Assembly (NCBI GenBank): GCA_019914945.1 | Contig: CM034111.1 | Span: 6,634,001 to 6,698,000 of the forward strand | Origin: Typha latifolia | Taxonomy: Eukaryota > Streptophyta > Magnoliopsida > Poales > Typhaceae | Length of the DNA: 64,000 bases | Direction: 5' to 3' | In this document: positions 21,033 to 31,850 of the stretch, one piece after another | Position numbering within the stretch: the stretch's first letter is position 1 | How the letters are laid out: each line of letters opens with the position of its first letter | Made by a program: the position numbers and the translations under genes | Notes under the pieces: generated by a model | The model's input: only the letters and a program-made list of their open reading frames with translations | What the model was told of the DNA's origin: nothing | The model's database searches: none

Positions 21033-22488
21033 ATCCATCACGCTTCCATACACCTTGTCCTCAAGGTGTCTCAAGTCAAACTTGCTGTGTTCGGTGGATC
21101 ATCCTCAGTCAAGTTTGGATACTTGTACTACTATTGGCCCAAGGTGGGATTCGAGTATGTCTACATTGAGTCCACTTGGTCTTGGGTGGTCGAACGAATT
21201 GACTCAATGTCAATTCAGCTATAGAAATATAGTGCATCCGATTGTGCTCGGGAGGTCGAGTTAGGTGTAGTTAGTGGATCCTAATTAGGTCCACCCAGTG
21301 ACTCAAGTTAGGTTCAACCTGCTGAACTGACTATTGGTTGTGCTCATAATTGTATTGCCCACTCCATGGATTAGGATCCAAGTTAAATGTGTCCTGGTAT
21401 AACCAAACTCAACTTAAGTCAAGTAGAGGGTTTATGATCAGGTCCCTTTTTTGACATAATTGAGTCCCTAAATCTGGAGATGACTCACACTTGACTTGAC
21501 CCTTTTGGCTCTTCGGTTCGACCCAGCTCATGTCTAGCAATTCAACCTAGTCAAGCCCAACCAAGTAGCCATCTTGAAATTCTAACCAAAGTTGGCGGCG
21601 ATGGAAGACCGAAGTTGGCCCAAAAAATGAAATCTTCATCTCTTGGGTGGTGGCAGTCAACTACTATGGAAGGCTAAGGTTGGCGTGGTGGCAGTCGGTG
21701 GCGATGGAAGACTGAAGTTGGCCCAAAAAATGAAATCTTCATCTCTTGGGGTGGCGGTGGTCAACTACTATGGAAGGCTGAGGTTGGCAAAAACAAAATA
21801 TTCATCTCCTTCTTCTTCATTTAGTCGTAGCCATGGCAGGAAGCTTTCGGCCATCTAGTGAGAAAAGCAGCAGTTCGCGAGGTCTTTACGGGGATGTTGA
21901 CGGCTAGTGCTGCCGTGGGTGGAAGATTGCGGCTTTCTCCTTCGAGTTGTAGATTGGCGGTGAGTTGCAACGTGATCGTCGATGACGACGCTGTCGCAGT
22001 CGACCATCGATCATTCGAGGAGAATGGTGGAAGGTCATTAGAGCCATACGTGATTTCTTCCTGGTTGCTGACTCGCCGTGGTTGCATAGGGAGGTGGTGT
22101 AAGGTAGCCCAAGCGCTGGAACTCACGACTCCGGGTCATCTCCCTCACCACCGATGAGGATTCCCAATGAGGAATATCTAGTGGCCATTCATTGGTCTTC
22201 CTCCATTCAATAGTGGTTCTCACGGTTGTCGACTCATCGAAGAACTCCATTCTGCCGTCCAAAGAATCTTTCTGACCGTCCAGCATGCAGGAGAAAATTG
22301 CTGCCTTGAAGCTGGACTCTTTGCCATTTTTGCAGGGATCAGGAAGGGTGCAGCCAGCCTTTTACGGTTTGTCGGCGAGGTCTCTGGTGCATGGGAAGAT
22401 GTGGAGGTTCCAAGGGCTGGCACAATGGTTGAGGATCCCATTATAGCCAGCGGCGGTTCATTACGGCTGACCATGGGTCGGGGTGTAG
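21033..22488 (-). other. Internal region of E, no recognised gene
   Basis: Open frames of about 100 codons occur on the minus strand (21821-22126 and 22220-22493, the latter rich in Ser, Thr and Pro). I do not recognise them, and they may be remains of captured host DNA or the tail of the WW-domain gene. 21060-21590 has no useful frame. Confidence 0.5.
21601..21800. repeat. Tandem duplication, about 102 bp
   Basis: Two units starting ATGGAAGAC at 21601 and 21703, each containing TTGGCCCAAAAAATGAAATC and the segment CAACTACTATGGAAGGCT. Confidence 0.8.
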
Positions 22489-22493
22489 AAGCT

Positions 22494-23298
22494 TGATAGG
22501 GCTCTGATACCAATTGATAGGATCTAGAACCAAAAGATCGGCTATGGAACAATTTCTTAAGATCTGAATTTATTGTAGAAAGCAGTCCACGCAACCGTGG
22601 GAAAATATTCGTCAGCTATTCTTAGGTAGTTAGAAAATTACGAAACAAACTGGGTTGGATCCGTATCTTCCTAATCTACAACTTTTATATTTGTGCCCTT
22701 CGCAGATTCTAACTGTAGCAGGGACGCAAATACGGAATAATGTGGGTGATGGTGGTGGTGACGGGTGGAGTGGATGTTAGGGTTATGGATGGGTATGGAG
22801 ATGAGGGTGGATTATGGAAGTGATTAAGGGAAGTAGACGAAGGGAACAAAGTGGTCGAGATTCCAAAGAAGAGCCAGGGGTGGCTCGACAGTCGAGGGAG
22901 ATTAGAAGCGAGGAGAAACTTTGCCAACAGTAGAGGTGGAAAGATGGTGAAGAGGGAGGAGGGAGGAGTCTAGAGAGAAGATAGGAGGCAAGAAATCAAG
23001 AATCCAATAGAAATATAAAGTTGGGTGCCATCCACATATTTATAGAGGCTAGCCAACAAGTCCTAAAACAATATGAAACCCTAACAAACTAACTAAACCA
23101 ATATTCCTTACTTATCTTCTCCGAATACCTTTCAGATTAAGCTTTCGTTTTGTCATAGATATATTCTAAATCTGGAGATCGACTTATCCAACTAGTTTGA
23201 TATTATTTGGATATGTGTCGAATATTCTACAAATATTTGTTCGAAACTGCGCATAGCTTGATTTAGCTAATTAGATAAAATTCTAACTAAGTGTATCA
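22494..23298 (-). repeat. Solo LTR, family B, in E
   Basis: 805 bp flanked by the 5-bp duplication AAGCT (22489-22493 and 23299-23303). It starts TGATACACTTAGTTAG at 23298. Its 3' end contains an extra PBS-like GCTCTGATACCA between two TGATAGG termini (22494 and 22515), so the LTR had absorbed a PBS copy before inserting. Confidence 0.88.
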
Positions 23299-23331
23299 AA
23301 GCTCGATCTTGCTAGATAGCTGAACTCTCCC

Positions 23332-23850
23332 CTATTTTTTTGGGGAACGGGGAGGCCGTGGAGGATGTTGGGTATGCTGCGGAGGCTCCCCATGTTGCCT
23401 TGCGATTGCCATACTTGTTGAAGAAGGTTTTGGCCATGCCACTTTAGCATCGGTCGATCTCCGGCTAAGGTCGTGAGTTGTAACCTTGTTTGACGTTAGC
23501 GTCTGTCTGTATGGTGAAGGGTCATATTCGTATGCCGGTGTCCATCGCCGCGATGCCTCCTTCTGAGTGGTGTGCCAAGGATTGAAAACAACCCGTCCTG
23601 CCTTATCGGTATACGCGTATGCGGTGGTGGCCTTGCGATATGGCACCTACGTCCAAGGAGACCACCATGACATTCGCACAGAGACTTTGGGCTCCTCCCA
23701 TTGTATAACTTGAGTCTTGGTGTTCCAGAAGAAGAGGTATCCCGTCTCATTATCAATCAAGGCCTTCCAAGGCTTCGGCAAATCTGGATCAATCAATGCA
23801 TATCTTGGGCCTTTTGGATAAGCCGACATCCTTGACCTCAAAGTAGCCAT
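23332..23850 (-). pseudogene. Captured WW-domain fragment, similar to plant DRH1-type DEAD-box helicase N-terminus
   Basis: The ATG at 23848-23850 lies shortly after the PBS. Residues 25-54 form a WW domain: W28 in LPKPWKALID, the central block TGYLFFWN, W51 and P54 in QWEEP. WW domains bind Pro-rich ligands. The preceding PRYALIDPDLPKPWK strongly recalls the N-terminus of plant WW-domain DEAD-box RNA helicases, which often end this domain in YERP. A TAG at 23647-23649 stops the frame after 67 codons. The same frame then stays open to 23332 with a Thr/Arg/Pro-rich tail. No helicase motifs are present. The naming rests on memory of the family. Confidence 0.6.
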
Positions 23851-23873
23851 TGATAGTAGCCAAGGCTCAACCT

Positions 23874-23885
23874 GCTCTGATACCA
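23874..23885 (-). other. Primer-binding site of E
   Basis: Minus strand TGGTATCAGAGC, two bases inside the LTR end (TCGTATCA). Confidence 0.85.
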
Positions 23886-24569
23886 ATTGATACGATTAAG
23901 GATCAGGGTGTCCGTAGAATGTATCGAATCCAACCGTCGGTTCTTAGATATGGTGGATGATGGTTGGATTGAGGATGATTATGGAGGATTAAGGATGAAT
24001 GGTGGAGATGGAATGGCTATGAATGGTAGATGAAATATGATGGAAAGGAATAGGGAAGATATGGAAGGATATTTAAGGAAAAATAGGAAAGAATTAGAAA
24101 TAGATGATGATTGTGGTCTAATTTGGATCTAAATATAGTCGTATCTTCCACGCTGATTTACCAATGATCTGAAGGTTGGATACTTATCAAATTTGGATAG
24201 AAGATAGATCTCTAAGTCAGCTTTCTGGAATAGAGTCGTGGGATCTAGGATGATACGAGGATTTCTAGATATCAAAGTTTTACCAAATACTTCGCTAGAT
24301 CAGAATAGATCTAGAGGTGAATATTTTGAGATAAATTTTGATCGATCTAACCGTCCAATATATCTGATATTCTGGTAGATTGTTCCCGTGGAAGTAACAG
24401 ATCCAACGAAATCAAAATTAGGTCGATCGATGAGTATATCAAGAGTTATGATAAAAATATTGACCAAAGGTCAGATGGTTGTGAGATGGATGTGAAAGGT
24501 GGAACCTACGGATCGATGGGATAGAGGTCGTCGATGGATGGTGGAAGGCCTATAGGCGTGGGGAAGACC

Positions 24570-25390
24570 TGATACACTTAGTTAGGATATTTTTTTATTG
24601 TATTAGTTTTCTATTTTTGTTAAAATAAAATTCCTATAGGTCGTGTTCGAACGCAGTTGGGGTTGCGAACGCCTACATCGCATTTGAACGCCCTTGCAAA
24701 TGCCTATAGGTCTGATGAGTTCGAACGCCCGCGTTCGAATGCCTGCATCGCGTTCGCACATACAGAGAATTTCTTTTGTGCGTTCGAACGCGATTGGTCA
24801 CATTCGAATGCGATCGACGGAAAAGTTCTAGAATTAGAGTTTCATATTATTTTAGGACATGTTGGCTAGCCTCTATATATATGTGGATGGCAGCCAACAT
24901 CATTATATTGTTGGATTATTGATTTCTTGCCTCCTATCTTCTCTCTAGACTTCTCCCTCCTCCCTCTTCACTATCCTTCCACCTCTATCGATGACAAGGT
25001 TTCTCCTAACTTCTAATCTCCCTCGACTGTTGAGCCACCCCTCTTCTTTTGGATCTCGACCACTTTGTTCCCTTCGTCTATATCCCTTAATCACATCCAC
25101 CTTCATCTCCATACCATCCATAACCGTAACATCCACTCCACCCGTCACCACCACCATCACCCACGTTATTCTGTGTTTTCGTCACTGCTACAGTTTGAAT
25201 ATGCGAAGTGCTTAAATATGAAAGTTGTCGATCAGGAAGTTACAGATCTAACTCAATTAGTTTCGTAATTTTATGACTAGTAGAGAGTATTTGAAGAATA
25301 TTTCCCACAGTCATACAAACTGATTTTTGAAATATATCCAGATCTTGAAGGAATCGTTGCGTAGCAAATCTTTGGTTCCAGATCATAACA
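24570..25390 (+). repeat. Solo LTR, family B, in the E LTR
   Basis: 821 bp (TGATACACTTAG to ATCATAACA) flanked by the duplication AGACC (24565-24569 and 25391-25395). Palindrome-like motifs lie at 24643-24800, followed by the TATA region near 24875. Confidence 0.9.
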
Positions 25391-25636
25391 AGACCTTAGG
25401 ACGTGGAGGAGATGAATGAGATGGTGTGGGCTAGATCGTGGTGCTGCACAAGGCAGAGAAGATGAGGGAGAAGGGAGTGGCTCTCAGGGTCGAGAGGGAA
25501 CGACTAGTTGAATACGAGGAAGAGGGACATAACCATGAAGGGTCAAGTCCTAGAGTGATAGAAGAGGGAGAAGTGGGCTCAAGCCAGAAGTTTCATAATA
25601 ATTCATCCATAATCCTCAAGTGAAGATCAGTCCTCC

Positions 25637-25644
25637 TATTTATA
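25637..25644 (-). promoter_or_regulatory. TATA box of E 5' LTR
   Basis: Minus strand TATAAATA within CCTATAAATAGG, about 180 bp from the LTR start. Confidence 0.55.
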
Positions 25645-25826
25645 GGAGAGAGATACAAGTAGGCTTAGCCCATTACCCAATGTAGGACTAAACTAAAGCA
25701 AATGCAATAAGTAAATAAGCAAATAAAGTGGATAACTATATTGAGCCAAGCCCAATACTCTTTGATTGGACCAACTTGGTCTAAAGCCCATCTTCTAGAC
25801 TGACCCAGCTCATCCGGATCATATCA

Positions 25827-26164
25827 GGATGTTGGATTCAACCCAAGGGAAAGAAGGCCCAACCGATATGAAGAAGAAGAACGAGGCATCCGTGTAGGGA
25901 CTATTTGCCTCAACTTCCCACCCTTCAAGGGAGGAGACCCACTCGATTGGGTTTATTGAGCAGAGTATGTCTTCGAGTACGAAAGAACACCTAATGCACA
26001 AAAGGTGTTGTTGGCATCTTTCCACCTCGAAGACACCGCCATTCAATGGTACCAGACCACAAATCGAGCTTAGCCCTATCAAACGTGGGAGGAGTTCACT
26101 GAAGCTATTTGCATCCAATTTGGACCCTCCACTTATGAGGATTTCCAGGCTGCTCTTACCAAGT
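25827..26164 (+). pseudogene. Gypsy gag core fragment
   Basis: Motifs LNFPPFKGGDPLDWVY and ASFHLEDTAIQWYQ identify the retrotransposon gag core. TGA and TAG codons interrupt it. It differs enough from A and B gag to be another gypsy family. It is flanked by E on the left and B2 on the right, each of which appears to have inserted in it. Confidence 0.8.
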
Positions 26165-26983
26165 TGATAGGGGTCTGTGGTACCAAATTGATAGACTATA
26201 ATACTAATGATACACTACGAAACGATTCATTTAAGTTTGAATTTATTGCAAAAAATAGTCCGCGCAACCGAGGAAAAATATTCACCAAATATTCTCTCGG
26301 TAGTAAGAAAATTACGAATCGATCCGTAACTACCTGATCTACATTTTTTGTATTTACGCCCTTCACAGATTCGAAGTGCAACTGGGACGAAAACATGATA
26401 TATTGCGGATGATGGTGGTGGTGATGAGTGGAGTGGATGTTAGGGTTATGGATGATAATGGAGATGAGGGTGGATGGGTGATGTTGTTAAGGGATAAAGA
26501 CGAAGGGGAAGAAGTGGCCGAGATCCCAAAGGAGAGGGAGGACTCGACGGACGAGAGAGATTAGAAGTTAGGAGAGACCTTGCCAACGGTAGAGGTGGTA
26601 GGTTGGTGAAGAGGGAGGAGCGAGATTAGGGTAGAGAGAAGATAGAGAGGCAAAAAACCAATCTAATAGCATAATGATTTTGGCAGCCATCCACACCTTT
26701 ATAGAGGCTAGCGAACAAGCCAAAATAACAGTAATTAACCCTAATTCTAGTGGACTCCCGCCGATCGTGTTCGAACGCACAAAAGGCGTTCTCTGTCGAT
26801 GCGAACACGATGTAGGCGTTCGAATGCACATTTCACGTTGCCATTTTTTGCGAACCTAATGCAGTAGTTCACAAGGGTGTTCGAACAAAATCCCTTCTGC
26901 ATTCGAACGCGACCTACAAGAAATTGATCTTAATGAAAATAATTAACTAATGTAATAAGAAAAGACTCTAACAAGATGTATCA
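26165..26983 (-). repeat. 3' LTR of B2
   Basis: Starts TGATACATCTTGTTAG at 26983. Its 3' end has TGATAGG, a worn PBS copy and a second TGATAG, as in the solo LTR at 22494. The TATA box TATAAAGG is near 26696-26703 (minus). Confidence 0.85.
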
Positions 26984-27689
26984 GCCCACCATGCTTCCTC
27001 CACCTTGTCCTCAAGATGTAAAGTCGAGGAAACGCTCCAAGATGTCCGTCTCCAACTCCCATGTCAGATGGCTTGCCAAGCCACTCAACTAGAACCTCCA
27101 TCTCTAATCTGGTACTATGACATCGTTGGCGCCTAGCAAGTACATTAACTAGCTCTACGATCTCTATCTCCTCCAATGGCACGGATAGAACTAGTCCAAC
27201 GACCTCATGATCTCCAATCCGCTTCCTCAACAATGAAACATGAAAGACAGGATGTACTATCAAACCCTTAGGCAGCTCCAAATGATACACAACCGGACCA
27301 ATACGCTCTAACACCCAAAACAAACCAAAGTAGCGATGTGCTAACTTCTGATTTTGCATCGGATGCAAGGTCACCTGTCAATACGGTTGCACCCTCATGA
27401 ACACCCAACTATCGATGTCGAACTCCTACTCCCTATGGTTGCGATCATAAACATGCTTCATGCGGTTTTGAGCAAGTTTAAGATAGTTACGCAACCTCCT
27501 TAATGTGGCGTCCATCATTTGCGAGCACCCGAATGCACCCGTGGTCTAGCAAAAAACTGCCTCGGTTCTCCAACTCTGGATGGCGCTCCGGATCATCCAA
27601 TACCTCCTATAATAATCTTTAAGACATCTAGGTCAGATGGATGTACATGCATACCTCAACTCGTCAAGGAAGGAAAAAGAAAGAGAAGA
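26984..27689 (-). pseudogene. Integrase C-terminus and chromodomain of B2, integrase core deleted
   Basis: GGAAGCATGGTGGGC (polypurine tract) precedes the LTR. The frame 26943-27374 shows VYHLELPKGLIVHPVFHVSLL, the usual link between integrase and chromodomain, and MEVLVEWLGKPS of the chromodomain, with a late frameshift. Sequence 27375-27540 continues integrase upstream. From about 27560 it jumps to the RNase H-integrase linker, so most of the catalytic core is missing. Confidence 0.85.
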
Positions 27690-28647
27690 TGATATGATTC
27701 GGACTTCACCGATGTCGTCTCAAGCATGGATTCACTTTAGGGGTGTCTTTGTTTCTTGTTTTAATGTTTAATTCCAAAGAAAATAAATTTTCTCTAAGTT
27801 GCGTTCGAATGGGGGTGGAGTGCGTTCGAACGCAATTGTGAACACCTACATCATGTCTAGAGAGTGTGAATTGTATGTTCGAATGTCGCATTCAAACGTG
27901 CTGTGAATGTCTGTATCGCGTTCGCAAATCCAGAGAAGTGGGAAATAGGTGCGTTCGATCTCGCATTTGAATGCCTGCAACACATTCGCAAATCTAGAGA
28001 AGAGCGAACTAGGTGCACTCGAACGCGAGCGGGCACGTTCGAACATGGTCGGCGAAAATGTACTATTTAGGGTTAATTTTGAATTGTTTGCTTAGCCTCT
28101 AAAGGATGTGGATGGCAACCAAAGAGTCATTATTGAAGAATTAAGTTTTGCCTTGCCTCCTTCGTCTTCTTCGCTCTCGTTCTCTCGATCCCCGGCGATG
28201 CCGCTTCTAACCTCCCTCGACCGACCAATCACCCTAGTCCCTTAGGGGTGGCTCTCTTCTCCCCCTTCTTCCAATCTATCCAACACTTGCCCTAACCTTT
28301 CCATCAACCATAACCCTTCCACCACCACTTTTCCTCAGTGCCAACCCATTAACGTTGGTCCACCCCCAACCACCATTATCTAGGATCTCGTGCCTCCATC
28401 CATGGATCCTGATCAAATCCTCTGACATTCGTCCACTAATCGAATAATATCTTGAGATCCCCATATCCGATTTACCTGAAACTTGATTTGTTGGAAAGCT
28501 CTTTTCCGGGGCTACAACATATCAAAATTGCAGGTAGATCCGACGGCGGTATCTTTCAGGATCTATTTACAAAATTCCGTGCCAGAATTAGACCAGATCT
28601 GAGAATTGAAAGAGATCGAACCTTAGCCAAAAGGGGAGATCATATCA
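27690..28647 (+). repeat. Solo LTR, family A, in B2
   Basis: 958 bp (TGATATGATTC to ATCATATCA) flanked by duplication GAAGA at 27685-27689 and 28648-28652. It has no 42-bp edge unit. Confidence 0.92.
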
Positions 28648-28652
28648 GAAGA

Positions 28653-28968
28653 ATATGCTGCGAGCTCGGCGATTTTGGGTTGGTGCGATAGTGTATCCGC
28701 CACTCTATTTTCTTTTCCCTTCTTTTATTCGATTTCATAATCATACCGCAGCAATTTTGTTATCCATCTCTGGTGTGCTGAAGTGTGAATACGCTGTCCC
28801 ATAAAAAATGGAAGGCTCCTTTGATCGTTTCAGAGAATGAATCGCCTACCGATCAAATAAGTCCTCCACTTTATCACCGCAAACAGAGTTGCAAACATCT
28901 CTCTGCCACAGGTTGATAATTGCTGATATTCTTGTGATAAAGCCTTAGTAAGAAATGCTATGGGACAT
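28653..28968 (-). pseudogene. RNase H fragment of B2
   Basis: Reading the minus strand: IAFLTKALSQEYQQLSTC, REMFATLFAVIKWRTYLIG, then a frameshifted tail. This is the gypsy RNase H region that follows RT. The N-terminal part with the first acidic residue is missing because of the insertion and deletion at the next junction. Confidence 0.85.
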
Positions 28969-29806
28969 TGATAGGTCATGGAACAATTCCTTTAAGATCT
29001 AAATTTATTGTAGGAACCAGTCTGCGCAACCGAGGAACAATATTCATCAAATATTCTCCTATTGTCAAAAAAATTATAAAACCAAGTGGATTAGTTTCTT
29101 ATCTCCCTGATCTACAATTTTTGTGTATGTGGTCTTCAAATATTGAAAACGTAACTAGGACGAAAACATGAAAGAATGCAGGTGATGATGGTGCTAATAG
29201 GTGGAGTGGATGTTAGGGTTATGGAGGATTATGGAGATGAAAGTGGATGGTGGATGTGGTTAAGGGATATGGACGAAGGGGAAGAAGTGATTGAGTTCTC
29301 AGAGAAGAGGGAGGACTCGACAGATGAGGGAGATTAGAAGTTAGGAGAGACCTTGCCAACAGTAGAGGTGCTACGTTGGTGAAGAGGGAGGAGGAAGATT
29401 AGGGTAGAGAGAATAGAGAGAGGATAGGAGGCAAGAAATCAATAATCCAATTGCATTCTGAATTTGGCTGCCATCCACATATTTATAGATGCTAGCCAAC
29501 AAGTCTTAATAATAATAAGTAACCTTAATTCTAGAGGATTCCCACCGATCGCGTTCGAATGCGCCCGATCGCGTTCGAACACATAAAAGGCATACTTTGT
29601 ATATGCGAATGCAATGCAGGCATTTGAACTCGCCCGACCGCGTTCAAACGTGCATTACGCATTCTTTGTATTTGCGAACCTGATCTAGGCGTTTGCAAAG
29701 GTGTTCGATCGTGACCCCTCCTACGTTCTAACACGACCTACAGAAATTTTATTTTAATAAAAATAAACATTTAATGCAATAAGAAAAGATCCTAACTAAA
29801 TGTATC
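28969..29806 (-). repeat. Solo LTR, family B, in B2
   Basis: About 838 bp, starting TGATACATTTAGTTAGG at 29806 and ending at TGATAGG (28969). Flanks (GACAT left, ACCGT right) are only weakly alike, but the RNase H sequence reads on across it, supporting insertion at this point. Confidence 0.75.
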
Positions 29807-30261
29807 AACCGTCCTCCTTGCATTAGTATAGCTCATCCTCCAAATGCCGCCAATGCTCCAATTCAGTCCTACTATACACCAAAATATCATCAAAGAATAC
29901 CAAGACATACCTTCATAGTAGTGGCCTTGAAAAGTAGCTGGAGCATTGGTAAGACTAGAGGGCATCACTCGGAACTTGTAGTGCCCATCAGTAGTCTGAC
30001 ATGCAATTTTATGCACATCCGCCGGGTGAACTCTAATTTGATGATACCTGGCCTTCAAGTCAAGCTTCCCGAATATGGTTGCCCTTGCAAGTTAATCTAG
30101 CAGCTACTCTATGACCAAAATGGGATACCGATCCTTGATGGTGATAGCGTTTAGTGCCCGGTAGTCAACACAAAAATGCCATGTCCCGTCCTTCTTTCTC
30201 ACCAATAGCATGGGCGATTAATAAGAGTTATGACTTGGTTGTATGAGACCTTGCTTCAGCA
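29807..30261 (-). pseudogene. RT fragment of B2
   Basis: Minus strand: [21 protein letters not shown], then [40 protein letters not shown] and a worn FFDDI region. Stops and an internal deletion are present, and the piece between this and RNase H is lost. The right end at 30261 is the insertion point of B1. Confidence 0.88.
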
Positions 30262-31097
30262 TGAAAAGATCTGGAACCAAAGATAAGCTACGCAACTATT
30301 CCTTCAAGATCTGAATGTATTATAAGAATCAGTCCACGCAACTGTGGGAAACTATTCTTCAGATATTCTCCGATAGTTAGAAAATTACAAAACCAATTAC
30401 GTTAGATCCGTAACTTCCTAATCTACACTTTTGTATTTATGCCCTTCGCTGATTCAAAATGTAAAAGGGATAAAAACATGGAATAACATGGGTGATGGTG
30501 GTAGTGACGGGTGGAGTGGATGTTAGGGTTATGCATGGGTATGGAGATGAAGATGGATGGCATATGTGATTAAGGGATATAGACGAAGAGAACGGAGTGG
30601 TCGAGATCCCAAATAAGAGGGGTGGCTCGACAGTCAAGGGAAATTCGAAGTTAGGAGAAATCTTGCCAATGATAGAGGTGGAAGGATTGTGTAGAGGGAG
30701 GAGGGAGAGAGTCTAGAGAGAAGATAGGAGGGAAGAAATAAATATTACAATAGCATAATAAAGTTGGCTGCCATCCACATATTTATAGAGGCTTGCAACC
30801 AAGTCCTAAAATAATATGTAACCCTAGTTCTAGAGGATTCTCGCCGATTGCGGTCGAACGCGTCCGATCGTGTTCGAACGCACAAAAGATGTTGTATGTG
30901 CGAACGCGAGCGTTCGAACTCGCCCGACCGCGTTCGATTGCACAATATTCATTCTCTGTATTTGCGAACCTAATGCAAGCATTCGCAAGGGCGTTCGAAC
31001 GCGACCCCACCTCCGTTCGAATGCAACTTACAAGAATTTTATTTTAATGAAAATAAATAACTAATATAGTAAAAAAAGATCATAACTAAATATATCA
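30262..31097 (-). repeat. 3' LTR of B1
   Basis: 836 bp. It starts TGATATATTTAGTTA at 31097. The TATA region is at about 30778-30787, with palindrome variants at 30855-31022 upstream. It sits in the RT of B2. Confidence 0.87.
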
Positions 31098-31382
31098 ACC
31101 CATCACGCTTCCCCCACCTTACCCTCAAGCTGAAAAGTCAGGAAAATGCTCCAAAATGTCAGTCTCCAACTCCCATGTCGCCTCATCGGATGGATTGCCA
31201 AGCAACTCAACTAGAATCTCCATCTCCAATCTAGTATCATGTCGTCGTCGGCGTCTAGCAAGTACTCGAACTGCTCTACGATCTCTATCTCCTTCAATGG
31301 CTCCGGTCGAACCGTTCCAACAATCTCAGGATCTCCAATGCGCTCTCTCAACAATGAAACTTGAAAGACAGGATGCACTCTC
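31098..31382 (-). pseudogene. Chromodomain end of B1 polyprotein
   Basis: The minus strand encodes the linker VSLLRERIGDPEIVG and the chromodomain part LVELLGNPSDEAT. The stretch ends at CTCTC, the F target duplication, and resumes at 48110. A polypurine tract (GGGGGAAGCGTGATGGGT) lies between gene and LTR. Confidence 0.85.
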
Positions 31383-31634
31383 TGTAACAACCCAATCTAA
31401 AAAAATAAATAAAAAAATAAAAATAAAATTTCCTTGCATGGGCACGACGTGGCCGACCATAGTGTTGCCGGCCTCGTGCCCATGCAATGGGGCAGCGTGG
31501 GGGAGGTGCCATGCACCCCTCTCGCATCGCCACAGCCAACCGACTATGGCCAACTGGCTGTGGCGGGCCCCAGCACTACCGCAACCACTACCAACCCCTC
31601 CCACCGCCTCTCTTTCTCCCTACCAACCACTACC

Positions 31635-31850
31635 AATATCTCTCTTTCTCTCGCTCTCTCTATCTCTCTCTCGATCCCCTCTCTCTATCTCTCTCTCTCT
31701 TTCTCTCTCGTCGAGGCCGGCCTATCGCCACCGCCGCCACCTCCACGAGCGTCGATGACCTCTTTCTCCTTCTCTCTCTTCTTCTCTCTCTCTCTCACTA
31801 TCTTTCTCTCTCTCACTATCTCTTTCTCTCTCTTTCTCTTTTTCTTACTT
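31635..31850 (+). repeat. CT-rich microsatellite arrays in the F LTR
   Basis: Interrupted (CT)n/(TCTCTTT) arrays. Counterparts: 45270-45345 and 45420-45480 in the 3' LTR; 53155-53200 and 53305-53342 in the F fragment; 61405-61455 and 61570-61625 in the last copy. Long open frames across these arrays are low-complexity artefacts. Confidence 0.9.

Larger units (their letters stand above)
20857..25826 (-). mobile_element. Non-autonomous LTR element E with a captured WW-domain gene piece
   Basis: On the minus strand: 5' LTR (23888-25826, interrupted), PBS (23874-23885), a coding piece with a WW domain, about 1.5 kb of unrecognised sequence, a polypurine tract, and the first 176 bp of the 3' LTR. 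LTR starts at 25826 and 21032 agree (TGATATGATCCGG). Without the two inserted B LTRs the internal part is about 2 kb. No gag, protease, RT or integrase is visible, so it would need enzymes from other elements. Confidence 0.75.
23888..25826 (-). repeat. 5' LTR of E, interrupted by a solo B LTR
   Basis: It starts TGATATGATCC at 25826 and ends TCGTATCA at 23888. Removing 24570-25395 leaves about 1.1 kb. It lacks the GCGTTCGAACGC palindromes that mark S, A and B LTRs. Confidence 0.78.
26165..30261 (-). mobile_element. Family B element B2, 3' part, minus strand
   Basis: From right to left: RT, RNase H, integrase remnant with chromodomain, polypurine tract, 3' LTR. It is interrupted by a solo A LTR and a solo B LTR, and cut at 30261 by the insertion of B1. 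Gag, protease and the 5' LTR are not seen. Confidence 0.85.
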
